This document shows, piece after piece, positions 43,490 to 52,078 of a stretch of DNA of 64,000 nt. The notes beneath the pieces were generated by a model. It did not search any database, was not told where the DNA came from, and saw only the letters and a list, made by a program, of their open reading frames with translations. Every line of letters begins with the position of its first letter. Positions within the stretch are counted from its first letter, which is position 1. Source of the stretch: Candidatus Rokuibacteriota bacterium (GTDB taxonomy: Bacteria > Methylomirabilota > Methylomirabilia > Rokubacteriales > CSP1-6); contig QHRU01000031.1 of the NCBI GenBank assembly GCA_003220225.1, forward strand, positions 1 through 64,000, in the 5' to 3' direction. A program made the position numbers and the translations under genes.

Positions 43490-44842
43490 TCAGGCTCGCT
43501 TGGCCTTCGCGACGGCGGCGACCATGTTGTCGCACGCCTGGTCGGCCGTCACCTTCCCCTGCAGGCACGCCGTCAGCTCGACGTTCATCATGTCGCTCCA
43601 GCGCGGGTACCACGGCTGGGAGACCGTCGGCACGACCTCGGCGAAGTTCGTCGCGCCTTTCCAGGCGGACAGGATCGTGGGCACGTCGCCCCACTTCGAC
43701 CAGCCCTTGCGCAACAGCTCGCTGTCCATGACCGACTGGTAGCCGCTGCCGAGCATCGCGTCGGTGGCGAGGCGGTTGGCCTGCGTGTACTCGCCGTTCT
43801 TCGTCCGGCCGCCGAGATACTGCAGCAGCTTCCACGCCCACTCGCGGTCCTTGGTATTGCCGGTGAGGATGTAGAGCATGGTGTACCCGATCGTCTTGCC
43901 GTCGCCCGGGTGACCGAGCACGCGCCCCTTACCGGCGATCGGCGACTGCGCGGCGTCGTTGATCAGGCTGACGTAGTAGTGGTGCAGCGTGCCGAGGTAG
44001 ACGTGCTGCCCGGCGTTGAACGCTTTGACGGCCGGGATGAATCGCAGGTTGAGCGAGTTCGGATCGGCTAGCTCGTCCTTGAACGTGCCCTGCCACCAGC
44101 GCAGCGTCTCCCGCGCGACGGAGCCCGCGCCGAGCTGAGGCGCCAGCTGCCGATCGAAGATGACGCCACCGCGGTTGCACGTGAGGCTGAACCACGTGCC
44201 GGGCAGCTGCTCGAATCCCTGGCCCCCGATCCACAGGATCGGGTACCTGGCCACACCGTCGCGCTTGGCCTTGCGCGCCTGGTCGACCAGCTCCGGGTAG
44301 CTGCGAAAGGGCTTGTCCTTGAACCCGGCCCTGGTCAGCAGCTCGTCGTTGTACATGAAGGTCCACACCGTCGAGAAGTACGGCAGGCCCCACGTCTTGC
44401 CGTCGCGCTGGGCAATCGCCCGCGTGAACGGCGTGAAGTCGCGCACGTACTGCTCGACGCCGGGCAGGCCGTCGATCGGCAGGGCGATGCCCTGCTCGAT
44501 GTAGTTCGCCAGGTATTGCATCGGCGACTGCGAGACGTCGACCGTATCGCCGGCGGCGTACATCGCGGTCAGCTTGGCGACCTGCGGCTCGACGTTGGGC
44601 TCGATGACCTGATTGACCTTGACGCCCCAGTCGTCCTCGAACTGTTTGGCGATCTGGTCGTAGATCTTGCCGTACTGCCACACGACGAACGTCACCTGGC
44701 GTGGATGGCCGGGAGGCCGCTGCGCCCATGGGCCGCCCTGGGCGGGGACCGCGCCGGGCAGCAGGCCGGCGCCCGCCGCGGCCGCCGCCGTCCCGATGAA
44801 CCGCCGACGACTCCAGCGTCCGGCGTGTGGTGTGCTCGGCAT
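43490..44842 (-). CDS. Carbohydrate-type ABC transporter substrate-binding protein (Tat-exported)
   Basis: A 450-residue family 1 binding protein. The start at ATG 44842 has GGAGG upstream and gives a twin-arginine signal, WSRRRFIGTAAAAAGAGLLP. Export through Tat is therefore likely, unusual among sugar-binding proteins but common in this kind of genome. The mature part has VTFVVWQYGKIYDQIAKQFE, GKTWGLPYFSTVWTFMYN and a C-terminal CLQGKVTADQACDNMVAA. It leads the minus-strand operon; the divergent partner is the Ni/Co-type gene at 44990. Confidence 0.9.
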   Translation of the reverse strand: MPSTPHAGRWSRRRFIGTAAAAAGAGLLPGAVPAQGGPWAQRPPGHPRQVTFVVWQYGKIYDQIAKQFEDDWGVKVNQVIEPNVEPQVAKLTAMYAAGDTVDVSQSPMQYLANYIEQGIALPIDGLPGVEQYVRDFTPFTRAIAQRDGKTWGLPYFSTVWTFMYNDELLTRAGFKDKPFRSYPELVDQARKAKRDGVARYPILWIGGQGFEQLPGTWFSLTCNRGGVIFDRQLAPQLGAGSVARETLRWWQGTFKDELADPNSLNLRFIPAVKAFNAGQHVYLGTLHHYYVSLINDAAQSPIAGKGRVLGHPGDGKTIGYTMLYILTGNTKDREWAWKLLQYLGGRTKNGEYTQANRLATDAMLGSGYQSVMDSELLRKGWSKWGDVPTILSAWKGATNFAEVVPTVSQPWYPRWSDMMNVELTACLQGKVTADQACDNMVAAVAKAKRA

Positions 44843-44906
44843 CGGCGTCCTCCATCCGCGGATGTCGCGGGCCTCACGGATAGCGCCGACGGCTCGGGGT
44901 GTCAAG

Positions 44907-44942
44907 GCTGCTGACGCAGCCGCGTTGCTGCTGACGCAGCCG
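44907..44942. repeat. Tandem pair of 16-bp repeats forming hairpins
   Basis: GCTGCTGACGCAGCCG occurs twice (44907-44922 and 44927-44942) with a four-base spacer. Each copy can fold as a short hairpin (GCTGC-TGAC-GCAGC). The pair sits in the 147-bp divergent region between the Tat-exported binding protein and the Ni/Co transporter gene, so it could be a tandem regulator site. Confidence 0.6.
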
Positions 44943-44989
44943 ATGGCGCCGATTGCGCTCGGCCTCCGCCGAGGCGTAGGATTCGCCGC

Positions 44990-45784
44990 GTGACGGAGAC
45001 GGTGTTCTATCTCGCGTCCAGCTTCTGGCTCGGCGCCGTGCACGCGGCGACGCCGGGACACGGCAAGACGATCTCCGCCGCGTACATCGTCGGCGCGCGC
45101 GGACGTCCGGTGGACGCCCTCGTGCTCGGCATCTTCGTCACGCTCTCACACACGAGCGGCATCATCCTCGTGGCCGTGCTCGCCACCATGGGGTCGGCAT
45201 GGCTGGTGCCGCAGCGCGTGGAGGCCTACCTCGGCGTCGGCACGGGCCTGCTCGTCGTCGCGATCGGCCTGTGGATGCTCCGGATTCAGATGTCGCTCGC
45301 ATCCGACGGCAGCGACGCGCACGCTCACGACGCGGAGCCTGACCATGAGCACGAACACGCCCACGAGGGCCACACGCACGCTCACGCGCATGGCCACGAT
45401 CACGTCCACAGTCACGGCTGGGGCGTCCGGCACAGTCACCGCGTCGATCTCGACGCCCTCACGCGTCCGCGGCTGCCGATCCTGCTCGGTCTCGGCATCG
45501 CGGGCGGTCTGCTCCCCGACCCCGGCGCTCTGGCCATCCTGCTCGCCGCCCTCGCGAGCGGGAAGCTGGTGCTGGGCCTGTTCACGGTCGTCGTGTTCAG
45601 CATCGGGTTCGCGTCGGTGCTGGTCATCGTCGGCGTGGTGGCCGCGCGCGTGGGGGCGGTGGTGCTGACCTGGCTCAGCGGACGCTGGATGGGCTGGCTT
45701 CAGGTGGGGGCGGCGCTGCTGATCGTCGCCGTCGGCCTCGGTCTCACGGTCACGGCGTGGCGGAGCCTCGTGGCGTTCCACTAG
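44990..45784 (+). CDS. NicO/RcnA-family nickel/cobalt transporter with His-rich loop
   Basis: A 264-residue membrane protein with about six spans. The first span carries VHAATPGHGKT (His18, His24), the signature of the NicO/RcnA family, and LSHTSGI follows. A long cytoplasmic loop at 111-150 is exceptionally rich in His, Asp and Glu (for example HEHAHEGHTHAHAHGHDHVH), which binds divalent metal. RcnA members export Ni and Co; NicO relatives may import. The start is GTG. It is followed 14 bp later by a second metal-transporter gene. Confidence 0.85.
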   Translation: MTETVFYLASSFWLGAVHAATPGHGKTISAAYIVGARGRPVDALVLGIFVTLSHTSGIILVAVLATMGSAWLVPQRVEAYLGVGTGLLVVAIGLWMLRIQMSLASDGSDAHAHDAEPDHEHEHAHEGHTHAHAHGHDHVHSHGWGVRHSHRVDLDALTRPRLPILLGLGIAGGLLPDPGALAILLAALASGKLVLGLFTVVVFSIGFASVLVIVGVVAARVGAVVLTWLSGRWMGWLQVGAALLIVAVGLGLTVTAWRSLVAFH

Positions 45785-45798
45785 GTGCGGCCGCCGAC

Positions 45799-46596
45799 AT
45801 GATCACCGCGCTCACGCTCGTCGCGCTCGGCTTCTTCCTCGGGATGCGGCATGCCACGGACGCCGATCACGTCATCGCCGTCAGCACGATCGTGACGCGA
45901 CAGCGGACACTGCGCGGCGGCGTGCTCATCGGCGGCTTGTGGGGGCTCGGCCACACCCTGACCATCATGGGCGTCGGCGGCGCGATCATCGTCTTCAGCC
46001 TGGTGATCCCGCCCGCGCTCGGCCTGACGATGGAGATGACGGTGGCCCTCATGCTGATCGTGCTCGGGTTGTGGAATCTCACCGGAATCATCCAGACGCT
46101 TCGCGACCACCTCGGCGGGGGCGCCGGGCTGCACGCCCACGCGCACCGACACGGCGACTACGTGCACAGCCACCGCCACGGACATGGGGCGCAGGATCAC
46201 GGACATCGCGAAGATGCGACGCCGCAAGCCTGGCTCGATCGCCATCTCGGTGGGCTGGGCCTGTACCAGATGGTCCGCCCGCTCGTCGTGGGCCTGGTCC
46301 ACGGCCTGGCCGGCTCGGCGGCGGTGGCCCTCCTCGTGCTCACGACCATCGGCGACCCTCGATGGGCGATGGCCTACCTCGTGCTCTTCGGCATCGGCAC
46401 CATCGTGGGAATGATGCTCATCACGGTGGTCATCGCCGCGCCGATGGCGTACGCCGCCAGGCGATTGACGCACGTCGAACGCCACCTTCGGGTGGCGTCC
46501 GGTCTGTTGAGCCTGGGCTTCGGACTCTTTCTCGTCTATCACATCGGGTTCGTGAGCGGCCTGTTCACGGGCCATGCCGTCTGGACGCCCAAGTGA
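45799..46596 (+). CDS. NiCoT/HoxN-like nickel-cobalt transporter
   Basis: A 265-residue membrane protein beginning MITALTLVALGFFLGMRHAT; the next residues complete the DADH motif (His18, Asp21, Asp23, His24), the family signature HxxxDxDH of nickel/cobalt permeases and UreH-like proteins. Other conserved His are in GLWGLGHTLT and GLVHGLAGSAA. A His-rich loop lies around 125-150. ATG 45799 is preferred; an upstream GTG at 45757 would overlap the previous gene by 28 bp and add a non-membrane tail. The product may work together with, or against, the first transporter. Confidence 0.85.
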   Translation: MITALTLVALGFFLGMRHATDADHVIAVSTIVTRQRTLRGGVLIGGLWGLGHTLTIMGVGGAIIVFSLVIPPALGLTMEMTVALMLIVLGLWNLTGIIQTLRDHLGGGAGLHAHAHRHGDYVHSHRHGHGAQDHGHREDATPQAWLDRHLGGLGLYQMVRPLVVGLVHGLAGSAAVALLVLTTIGDPRWAMAYLVLFGIGTIVGMMLITVVIAAPMAYAARRLTHVERHLRVASGLLSLGFGLFLVYHIGFVSGLFTGHAVWTPK

Positions 46597-46600
46597 GACG

Positions 46601-47746
46601 GTGAAGTCGGGCGTCATCGCCGCGCTCGCGCAGGTCGTCCTCCTGTGGTCGAGCGCCGTCTCCGCTCACGATGCGAGCGCCTGGGGTGGGCTGTTCCGGT
46701 CACGCGATCACGGCGCGACGTGGTTTCTCGCGAGCCCCGGAACGTACCCGACGGCCGCCATCGCGCTCGCGGTCAGCCCGACCGACGGCAATCACCTGCT
46801 GCTCGCCACCGACAGCGGCCTGCTGCGCTCGCGTAACGGGGGTCGGGACTGGAGCCGCGAGGCGTCGAACGTGTTGACCGGCGCCGTCTTCGCCGCCGCC
46901 TTCGCCGGCGACGGCCGGCGCGCGCTGGTGTCGACGGGCACGGAAATCTTCCGGAGCGACGCGGACGGCGAGTGGCGCCCGACGCGGCCGCCGCGCGGCA
47001 CTCCGCCGGCCCGCGCCATCGCACGGGGCGCCGCGCCAGGCCGCGCGTACGTCGCCGGCTGGACCGGGTTCGTGCGCACCGATGACTGGGGCGCCTCCTG
47101 GTCCGACGCCGCCGATGGCCTTCCTGGCTCCCCGGTGACGTCGATGCTCGTGGTGCCGGGTCGACCCGAATCCCTTCACGTCCTCGTCGAGGGCCAGATG
47201 TGGTCGAGTCACGATGGGGCACAGACCTGGGTGAAGCGAGAGGCGGGGACGGAGGGCGTCGATGCGCTCGGGGACGATGCCGGCGTCGCGGGGCGGCTCT
47301 GGGCGGCGCGAGGCGATCGGCTGCTGAGGAGCGACGACGGCGGCGCGAGCTGGCGGGCGGCGGGTCGCCCGCTGCCGGAGCCGAACACGTCGGTGCGCGG
47401 AATCAGCGCGAGCGGAGACGTCGTCGTCGTCACCACGGATCGCGGGATCTTCCGCGCGAGCGACGGCGGGGAGCGCTGGACGCCGCTGGTCGACAACCTG
47501 CCCGCGCACCTCGAGGCGGGGCCGCTGGTGCGCGACCCGTCGGAGCCGGCGAGGCTGTTTGCGGGATTCGCCGTGACGCCCTATCCGGAACTCTGGCGTC
47601 GCGCCGTCGAGGGCACCGCGGCGTGGCAGCGGATCGACCTCTCGAGCCTCCTCGGCGCCGCCGCTTTTCTGACGCTGCTCGTCGTCCTCAGTTTCGTCGC
47701 CCTGCGCCGGCTGCGCCGGCACTATCGAGCGGACCCCCTTCGATGA
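46601..47746 (+). CDS. Exported BNR/sortilin-like beta-propeller protein with C-terminal membrane anchor
   Basis: A 381-residue protein: GTG 46601 followed by a signal peptide (IAALAQVVLLWSSAVSAH). Seven Asp-box-like repeats are readable, e.g. FRSRDHGATWFLAS, LRSRNGGRDWSREA, VRTDDWGASWSDAA, LRSDDGGASWRAAG and FRASDGGERWTPL, consistent with a propeller. The C-terminus is a membrane span with a basic tail (LLVVLSFVALRRLRRHYR), so it is anchored with the propeller outside. It follows the NiCoT gene by 4 bp and overlaps the next by ATGA. Such proteins resemble photosystem-assembly Ycf48/sortilin folds; role unknown. Confidence 0.8.
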   Translation: MKSGVIAALAQVVLLWSSAVSAHDASAWGGLFRSRDHGATWFLASPGTYPTAAIALAVSPTDGNHLLLATDSGLLRSRNGGRDWSREASNVLTGAVFAAAFAGDGRRALVSTGTEIFRSDADGEWRPTRPPRGTPPARAIARGAAPGRAYVAGWTGFVRTDDWGASWSDAADGLPGSPVTSMLVVPGRPESLHVLVEGQMWSSHDGAQTWVKREAGTEGVDALGDDAGVAGRLWAARGDRLLRSDDGGASWRAAGRPLPEPNTSVRGISASGDVVVVTTDRGIFRASDGGERWTPLVDNLPAHLEAGPLVRDPSEPARLFAGFAVTPYPELWRRAVEGTAAWQRIDLSSLLGAAAFLTLLVVLSFVALRRLRRHYRADPLR

Positions 47747-48738
47747 GCCCGGCCGCGATGCCGGCCGCCTTGCGTCGTCACGCGTGGCTGACGGTGGCGG
47801 GCCTCGTGATCGTCGCCGGTCTCCTCGCGTTCGTCTGGGGGCCCTGGCGCGACTCCGGATTCGTCGAGCACCGCATGCTGCGGCGCACGGACATCCCCGC
47901 GGCCATCGCGGTCGCGCCGGACGGCGCGGTCTGGTTCACGATCGAGATGTCGGACGCGCTCGGCGTGCACCGCCACGGCAAAATCGAGCGTCTGTCCAAG
48001 CAAACGCCAAATCTCGAATCGCTGGGTCTCGACGTCGACGCCGACGGCGGCGCCTGGTACACGGACGCAAGCGCCCGCGCCGTCGCCCGCATGGCGGCCG
48101 ACGGCAGCATTCGAGCGTTCCCCCTGACCACGCCCATCGTCAGGCTCGGCCGACTGGCCGTCGCGCCCGACCGCGCGGTGTGGTTCGCCGATGCCACGAC
48201 GGCCAGCGTGACTCGGCTCAAAGACGGCGTGTTCACGCGCCACGTCTCCCGCTCGTCGGGCGCCGTTCCGTGGGGCGTCGCGGTCGACGCTCGCGGCACG
48301 GTCTGGGCCACGTTGCCGAACGTGAACCGGCTGGCCCGCATCGCCGGAGACGGCCAGGTGACGGAATTCGATGTCCCGACGCGCGGCAGCGGGCTCGGCG
48401 ACGTGGCCGTCGATGCCAGCGGCGCCGTGTGGTTCCTCGAGCAGCAAGCGAACCGGATCGGGCGCTTCGCGGACGGTCGATTCTCGGAGTTCGCGATTGC
48501 CACGCCCTCGCCCGGCCTCACCGCGCTCGCCGTGGCGCCCGACGGCGCCGTGTGGTTCAGCGAGCTCCGGAGCGGGCGATTGGGGCGGCTGCGCGACGGC
48601 CGCGTGACGGAATTTCGTCTGCCACGACCCGATGCCCGTCCGTTCGGCGTCACCGTCGATCGCGCGAACAACGTCTGGTACACCGATCTCGGCGGGTGGC
48701 TCGGGATGTTGCGCGCCGATCACGCGACGGGCGGATAG
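47743..48738 (+). CDS. Membrane-anchored virginiamycin-B-lyase-like beta-propeller
   Basis: A 331-residue protein with an N-terminal signal anchor (WLTVAGLVIVAGLLAFVWG) and repeats of the Vgb/streptogramin-lyase type: AVAPDGAVWFTIE, DVDADGGAWYTDA, AVAPDRAVWFADA, AVDASGAVWFLEQ, AVAPDGAVWFSEL. Each blade ends with an acidic or polar loop. True Vgb has a catalytic His and Mg-site residues that I cannot confirm here. The ATG lies inside the preceding stop codon region, so it is coupled to the BNR-type propeller, suggesting two partners of one surface complex. Confidence 0.8.
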   Translation: MSPAAMPAALRRHAWLTVAGLVIVAGLLAFVWGPWRDSGFVEHRMLRRTDIPAAIAVAPDGAVWFTIEMSDALGVHRHGKIERLSKQTPNLESLGLDVDADGGAWYTDASARAVARMAADGSIRAFPLTTPIVRLGRLAVAPDRAVWFADATTASVTRLKDGVFTRHVSRSSGAVPWGVAVDARGTVWATLPNVNRLARIAGDGQVTEFDVPTRGSGLGDVAVDASGAVWFLEQQANRIGRFADGRFSEFAIATPSPGLTALAVAPDGAVWFSELRSGRLGRLRDGRVTEFRLPRPDARPFGVTVDRANNVWYTDLGGWLGMLRADHATGG

Positions 48739-48764
48739 GTCAGTCCAATTAGCCGCGCTACTCG

Positions 48765-48793
48765 TTGACAATGGATGTGACGCGGAATAGCGT
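48765..48793 (+). promoter_or_regulatory. Sigma70-like promoter
   Basis: TTGACA at 48765-48770 is separated by 17 bases from TAGCGT at 48788-48793. The -35 is exact, the -10 weak. It argues that the following gene begins at 48842, since the earlier ATG at 48794 would lie at the transcription start. Confidence 0.45.
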
Positions 48794-48841
48794 ATGCGCG
48801 CCCTACTTGGGCTAGCCCATGATGCAGGTCGAGCCGAGCCG

Positions 48842-49417
48842 ATGATGCCTCGAGCGGAGAGACTCTCCCCGAGCATTTCCCGCCGCGGTCTTGTCCTGAT
48901 CGCAGTCGGCCTCCTGATCCTCATCGGGATCGTGATCGTCGCCGTCGCCCGCGAGGCGACCTCGCGCCGGGTCGTTGCCGCGGCACTCTCGCGCCCTGCG
49001 GCGCCGGCGAGGCCGCCGCTGACCCCCGCCGAGGAAACGTACATCCAGGCCTTGTGGCCCATCCACGGTGCGGTCGAGCGCAGCGCGGTGCGCATGAGCC
49101 TGGGCCAGATCTTCTACGTGACCAAGGACGTGGGACGGACCGAGCTCAAAGCCCGGGTCGACGAGGCGCTGACGACCTTTCAAAAGGCCGAGGCTCAGCT
49201 GCTCACGCTCGAGCCGCCGCCGTCGTTGCGGCCCGCCCACGACGAGTATGGCGCCGCCGTTCGTCTCTTCCACAAATCCGCGGTCGAGGTGTCGAAGATC
49301 TTCGCGGACGGCCGCGAAGACCACCTGCGAGCCGCGTATCCGCTGGCTCAGGAGGCCTCCGACAAGATCCGAGAGATCGGCGGCAGGTTCTGGCCAGGTG
49401 AGTTTCCACCCAACTGA
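48842..49417 (+). CDS. Membrane-anchored protein of unknown function
   Basis: A 191-residue protein starting at ATG 48842 (two ATGs in tandem; the one at 48794 is inside the promoter). A basic N-terminus precedes one span (GLVLIAVGLLILIGIVIVAV), then a helical periplasmic domain: LTPAEETYIQALWPIHGAVE, SAVRMSLGQIFYVTKD and KARVDEALTTFQKAEAQLLT. The helical layout resembles a four-helix ligand-binding or cytochrome-c-prime-like module but lacks CxxCH. No family recognised. Confidence 0.6.
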   Translation: MMPRAERLSPSISRRGLVLIAVGLLILIGIVIVAVAREATSRRVVAAALSRPAAPARPPLTPAEETYIQALWPIHGAVERSAVRMSLGQIFYVTKDVGRTELKARVDEALTTFQKAEAQLLTLEPPPSLRPAHDEYGAAVRLFHKSAVEVSKIFADGREDHLRAAYPLAQEASDKIREIGGRFWPGEFPPN

Positions 49418-49490
49418 GAAGGAGGTGTGACGAAAGGTCGCATCGCTCGTTGTGCGTTCGTGTCCCGGTCACGCTATCGGGAGGTAAGAG

Positions 49491-50648
49491 ATGAGAGGAA
49501 GAATCGTACGTGTCGTGTCGGCTCTTGCCGCCATCGCGGCGCTCGGCGTCCTCGTCAACGTGGGGACGCTCGCCGCCGACAACAATGACAACGACAACAA
49601 CGGAGGTCAGCACAGACCTCCCCAGACACTGCCGCAGGGCTTCGAGACCCACCGCGAGCTGCTGCACGACGCCATCCGCTCCGACGAGGCGCCGGAGAAT
49701 TCCGCCTGGATCCTCGAGAGCACCCGCTTCATGGGCGTGCCGTTCCGTTCCTTCATGCCGGACCGTGGCGACAAGCCCACCGTGGATCTCCCGGTGAACG
49801 TCGGCATCATCAAGGGGCCGGATGGAAAGCTCGGGCTGTACGACAGCGGCTGGAAGCAGCTGCACTACATCTTCGACCTGAACACCTCGTGCTGCTGGGC
49901 CCCGATTCGCCAGCAGATGACGGCGATCGGGCTCAATCCCAATGACGTCGAATGGATCGTCATCGGCCATGGCCACTGGGACCACGCCGGCCAGATCAGC
50001 GAGTTCCCGAACGCCATCCTGTACGTGCAGAAGGAAGAGCTCAAGCAGATCGACTTCTTCCTCAACTACCCGTCCACGTTCGACGGTGGACACATCAGCC
50101 GGGTGAACACGGATCCGGGCGGGTGCGCGCGCAGCCCCGTCTGCGGATATCCGCCCCAGACCGTCAACGAGATCCTCGGCAAGGTTCTCGGCGGAAAGGC
50201 GCACATCGTCGACGGACGCCACGAGATCCGGAGGGGCGTGATCATTCATCCTGCCTTCCGGGGCCACACCTACGGCTCGCAGCTGCTGCAGGTGAACACG
50301 CCCCGCGGCCAGCTGGTGTTCGGCAGCGACACGTACTCGTCCTGGGAAGGCATTCGGGACTGGAACGTCGCGAACATCCAGCAGACGGACACCATCCAGC
50401 AGATGCTCGCCTACGAGAAGTGCTACGTGCTGACGTCGCGGCCGGGAGACATGAGCTTCCACAACTGCGTGTCGGCTCACGAGCCAATCTCTTACACCGC
50501 CGGTTATCCCCTCACGTCCAACTGGTGGCTGATCCCGGGTGGCAACTGCTCACGCGCCGCCGAGCTCACGCTGGCGAACGGTGAGGGAACCCACGTGCCG
50601 AACCCGCCGCCCCGCGGAGCGTGCACGCCGGTGATTCCGCCTCACTAG
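49491..50648 (+). CDS. Exported metallo-beta-lactamase-fold hydrolase
   Basis: A 385-residue protein with a signal peptide (VVSALAAIAALGVLVNVG) and an Asn/Asp-rich linker. The metal motif is VIGHGHWDHAG (His160, His162, Asp164, His165), followed by GVIIHPAFRGHT and LVFGSDTYSSWEGIRD. GGGAGGTAAGAG precedes the ATG. Lactonases and related quorum-quenching enzymes share this motif, but several CC or C-containing segments (NTSCCWAP, GCARSPVCGY) are unlike AiiA types and suggest disulfides, consistent with export. A strong hairpin follows. Confidence 0.85.
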   Translation: MRGRIVRVVSALAAIAALGVLVNVGTLAADNNDNDNNGGQHRPPQTLPQGFETHRELLHDAIRSDEAPENSAWILESTRFMGVPFRSFMPDRGDKPTVDLPVNVGIIKGPDGKLGLYDSGWKQLHYIFDLNTSCCWAPIRQQMTAIGLNPNDVEWIVIGHGHWDHAGQISEFPNAILYVQKEELKQIDFFLNYPSTFDGGHISRVNTDPGGCARSPVCGYPPQTVNEILGKVLGGKAHIVDGRHEIRRGVIIHPAFRGHTYGSQLLQVNTPRGQLVFGSDTYSSWEGIRDWNVANIQQTDTIQQMLAYEKCYVLTSRPGDMSFHNCVSAHEPISYTAGYPLTSNWWLIPGGNCSRAAELTLANGEGTHVPNPPPRGACTPVIPPH

Positions 50649-50679
50649 CTTTCGGCTCGCGTCGCTGAGCGTGTCGGCG

Positions 50680-50709
50680 TCCGGAGCCCGTGTCAGCACG
50701 GGCTCCGGA
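50680..50709. terminator. Strong hairpin terminator
   Basis: Perfect 13-bp stem TCCGGAGCCCGTG / CACGGGCTCCGGA with loop TCAG, 31 bp after the metallohydrolase stop. No T-tract follows, so it may act with Rho or as an mRNA-stabilising hairpin. Confidence 0.7.
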
Positions 50710-50791
50710 TGCCGGCGACACCGAAGCTCACGCCCAGGCGTCATGCCCGACGCGTTGACAGACATCGCTGCGCGACCTAGGGTGTCGCACC

Positions 50792-51988
50792 ATGGCGGAC
50801 ACGGCGGACGTGGTGGTCGTCGGCGGCGGCGTCATCGGCACGAGCATCGCCTTCGCGCTGGCCTCGGCCGGCGTCAAGCGCGTCACGCTGCTCGAAAAGG
50901 GCGCGCTCGCCAGCGGCGCCTCGGGCCGCTCGAGCGCGCTCATCCGCATGCACTACGTCAACGAGGAGGACGCACGCCTGGCGTGGGCGAGCTTCCCCGT
51001 GTTCAGGGACTGGCGCGAGCGCATGGGCGGGCCGCCCGTGTTCACGCAGACGGGCTTCGTGGCCGTGGTCGGTCATCGCGATGCGGCGGCGCTGCGCGCC
51101 AACGTCGAGATGCTGAAGAAGATCGGCATCGACACGACCGCGCTGTCGCCGGCCGAGCTCAAGACGCTCCAGCCGTTCGTGAACGTGGACGACGTCGGCG
51201 CCGTCGCCTACGAGCCGGCGAGCGGCTACGCGAGCCCGGCCGACGTGGTGGAAGGCTTTCGCCGGCAGGCCCAGGCGCGCGGCGCGCACATATTACAGTG
51301 GACGCCGGCGACGCGCATCGTCCGGCGCGAGAGCGCCGTGGTCGGCGTCGAGACCGCGGCCGCGCGCATCGACGCCGGCGCCGTCGTGGTGGCGGCCGGC
51401 GCGTGGGCGCCGCGGCTCTGCCGCGAGATCGGGATCGCGCTCGACGCGCGGCCCAAGGCCCTCGACACGATGCTGGTGACGCGCCCACCGGAGATCGCGA
51501 AGCCGCACATGGTCGTGATCGACCACGTGCTCGGCACCTACTTCCGGCCGGAGGGCGACGCCCAGACGATCGTCGGCGTGCCGTGCCAGGTGTGGGACAT
51601 CGATCCCGACACGATGCCGACGGGCCTGCCGCCGTCCGCGCCGGTGGAGGGCGCGCAGATGCTCACCCACCGCATGCCCCCGATGGAGCGCGCCGCGCTC
51701 TCGCGCGGCTATCGCGCCTTCGACTGCTACAGCGCCGACCGCCACGCGATTCTCGGCGCGGTGGGCGGGATCGACGGCCTGTATCTCGCGACCGCCTTCA
51801 GCGGCTCCGGCTTCAAGATCGCGCCGGCCGTCGGCGCGTGCCTGGCCGAGCTGATCACCGAGGGCCGCGCGCGCACCGTCGACATCTCCGCGTTTCGCCC
51901 CGAGCGGTTCGCCGAGGGCCGGCCCATCGCGGGTCGGCACCCATACGCGCCACGCCGCGATCACGTGGAGCCGACTCGTTCGGCTTAG
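50792..51988 (+). CDS. FAD-dependent oxidoreductase, DAO family
   Basis: A 398-residue flavoenzyme with the N-terminal FAD site VVVVGGGVIGTSIAFALASA, a GASGRSSALIRMHY motif typical of glycine/sarcosine oxidase-type enzymes, and the C-terminal GLYLATAFSGSGFKIAPAVG that closes the flavin site. It is cytoplasmic. Substrates are probably D-amino acids or N-methylated amines. It converges with another enzyme of the same superfamily (52079-53188), with a shared terminator between them. Confidence 0.88.
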   Translation: MADTADVVVVGGGVIGTSIAFALASAGVKRVTLLEKGALASGASGRSSALIRMHYVNEEDARLAWASFPVFRDWRERMGGPPVFTQTGFVAVVGHRDAAALRANVEMLKKIGIDTTALSPAELKTLQPFVNVDDVGAVAYEPASGYASPADVVEGFRRQAQARGAHILQWTPATRIVRRESAVVGVETAAARIDAGAVVVAAGAWAPRLCREIGIALDARPKALDTMLVTRPPEIAKPHMVVIDHVLGTYFRPEGDAQTIVGVPCQVWDIDPDTMPTGLPPSAPVEGAQMLTHRMPPMERAALSRGYRAFDCYSADRHAILGAVGGIDGLYLATAFSGSGFKIAPAVGACLAELITEGRARTVDISAFRPERFAEGRPIAGRHPYAPRRDHVEPTRSA

Positions 51989-52050
51989 GAAGCTGTCGCG
52001 GGATCGAGGGGTGTCACGGCTTCGCCGGGGCGCCCCGAGCGCTGGGGGGT

Positions 52051-52077
52051 ATGGGGGGCCATTTCGGGGCCCCCCAT
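52051..52077. terminator. Hairpin terminator between convergent genes
   Basis: Stem ATGGGGGGCC / GGCCCCCCAT with a 7-base loop, lying just before the minus-strand stop at 52079 and about 60 bp after the plus-strand stop at 51988. It serves the plus-strand gene and may be bidirectional. Confidence 0.7.
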
Positions 52078-52078
52078 C

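Noticed and set aside
45757-45798. Upstream start for the second Ni/Co transporter
   Set aside because: It would overlap the previous gene by 28 bp and add a non-conserved tail; the ATG at 45799 begins directly with the first span.
48794-48841. Earlier ATG for the membrane protein at 48842
   Set aside because: It falls within the predicted promoter's start-site region and adds a stretch without a ribosome site.
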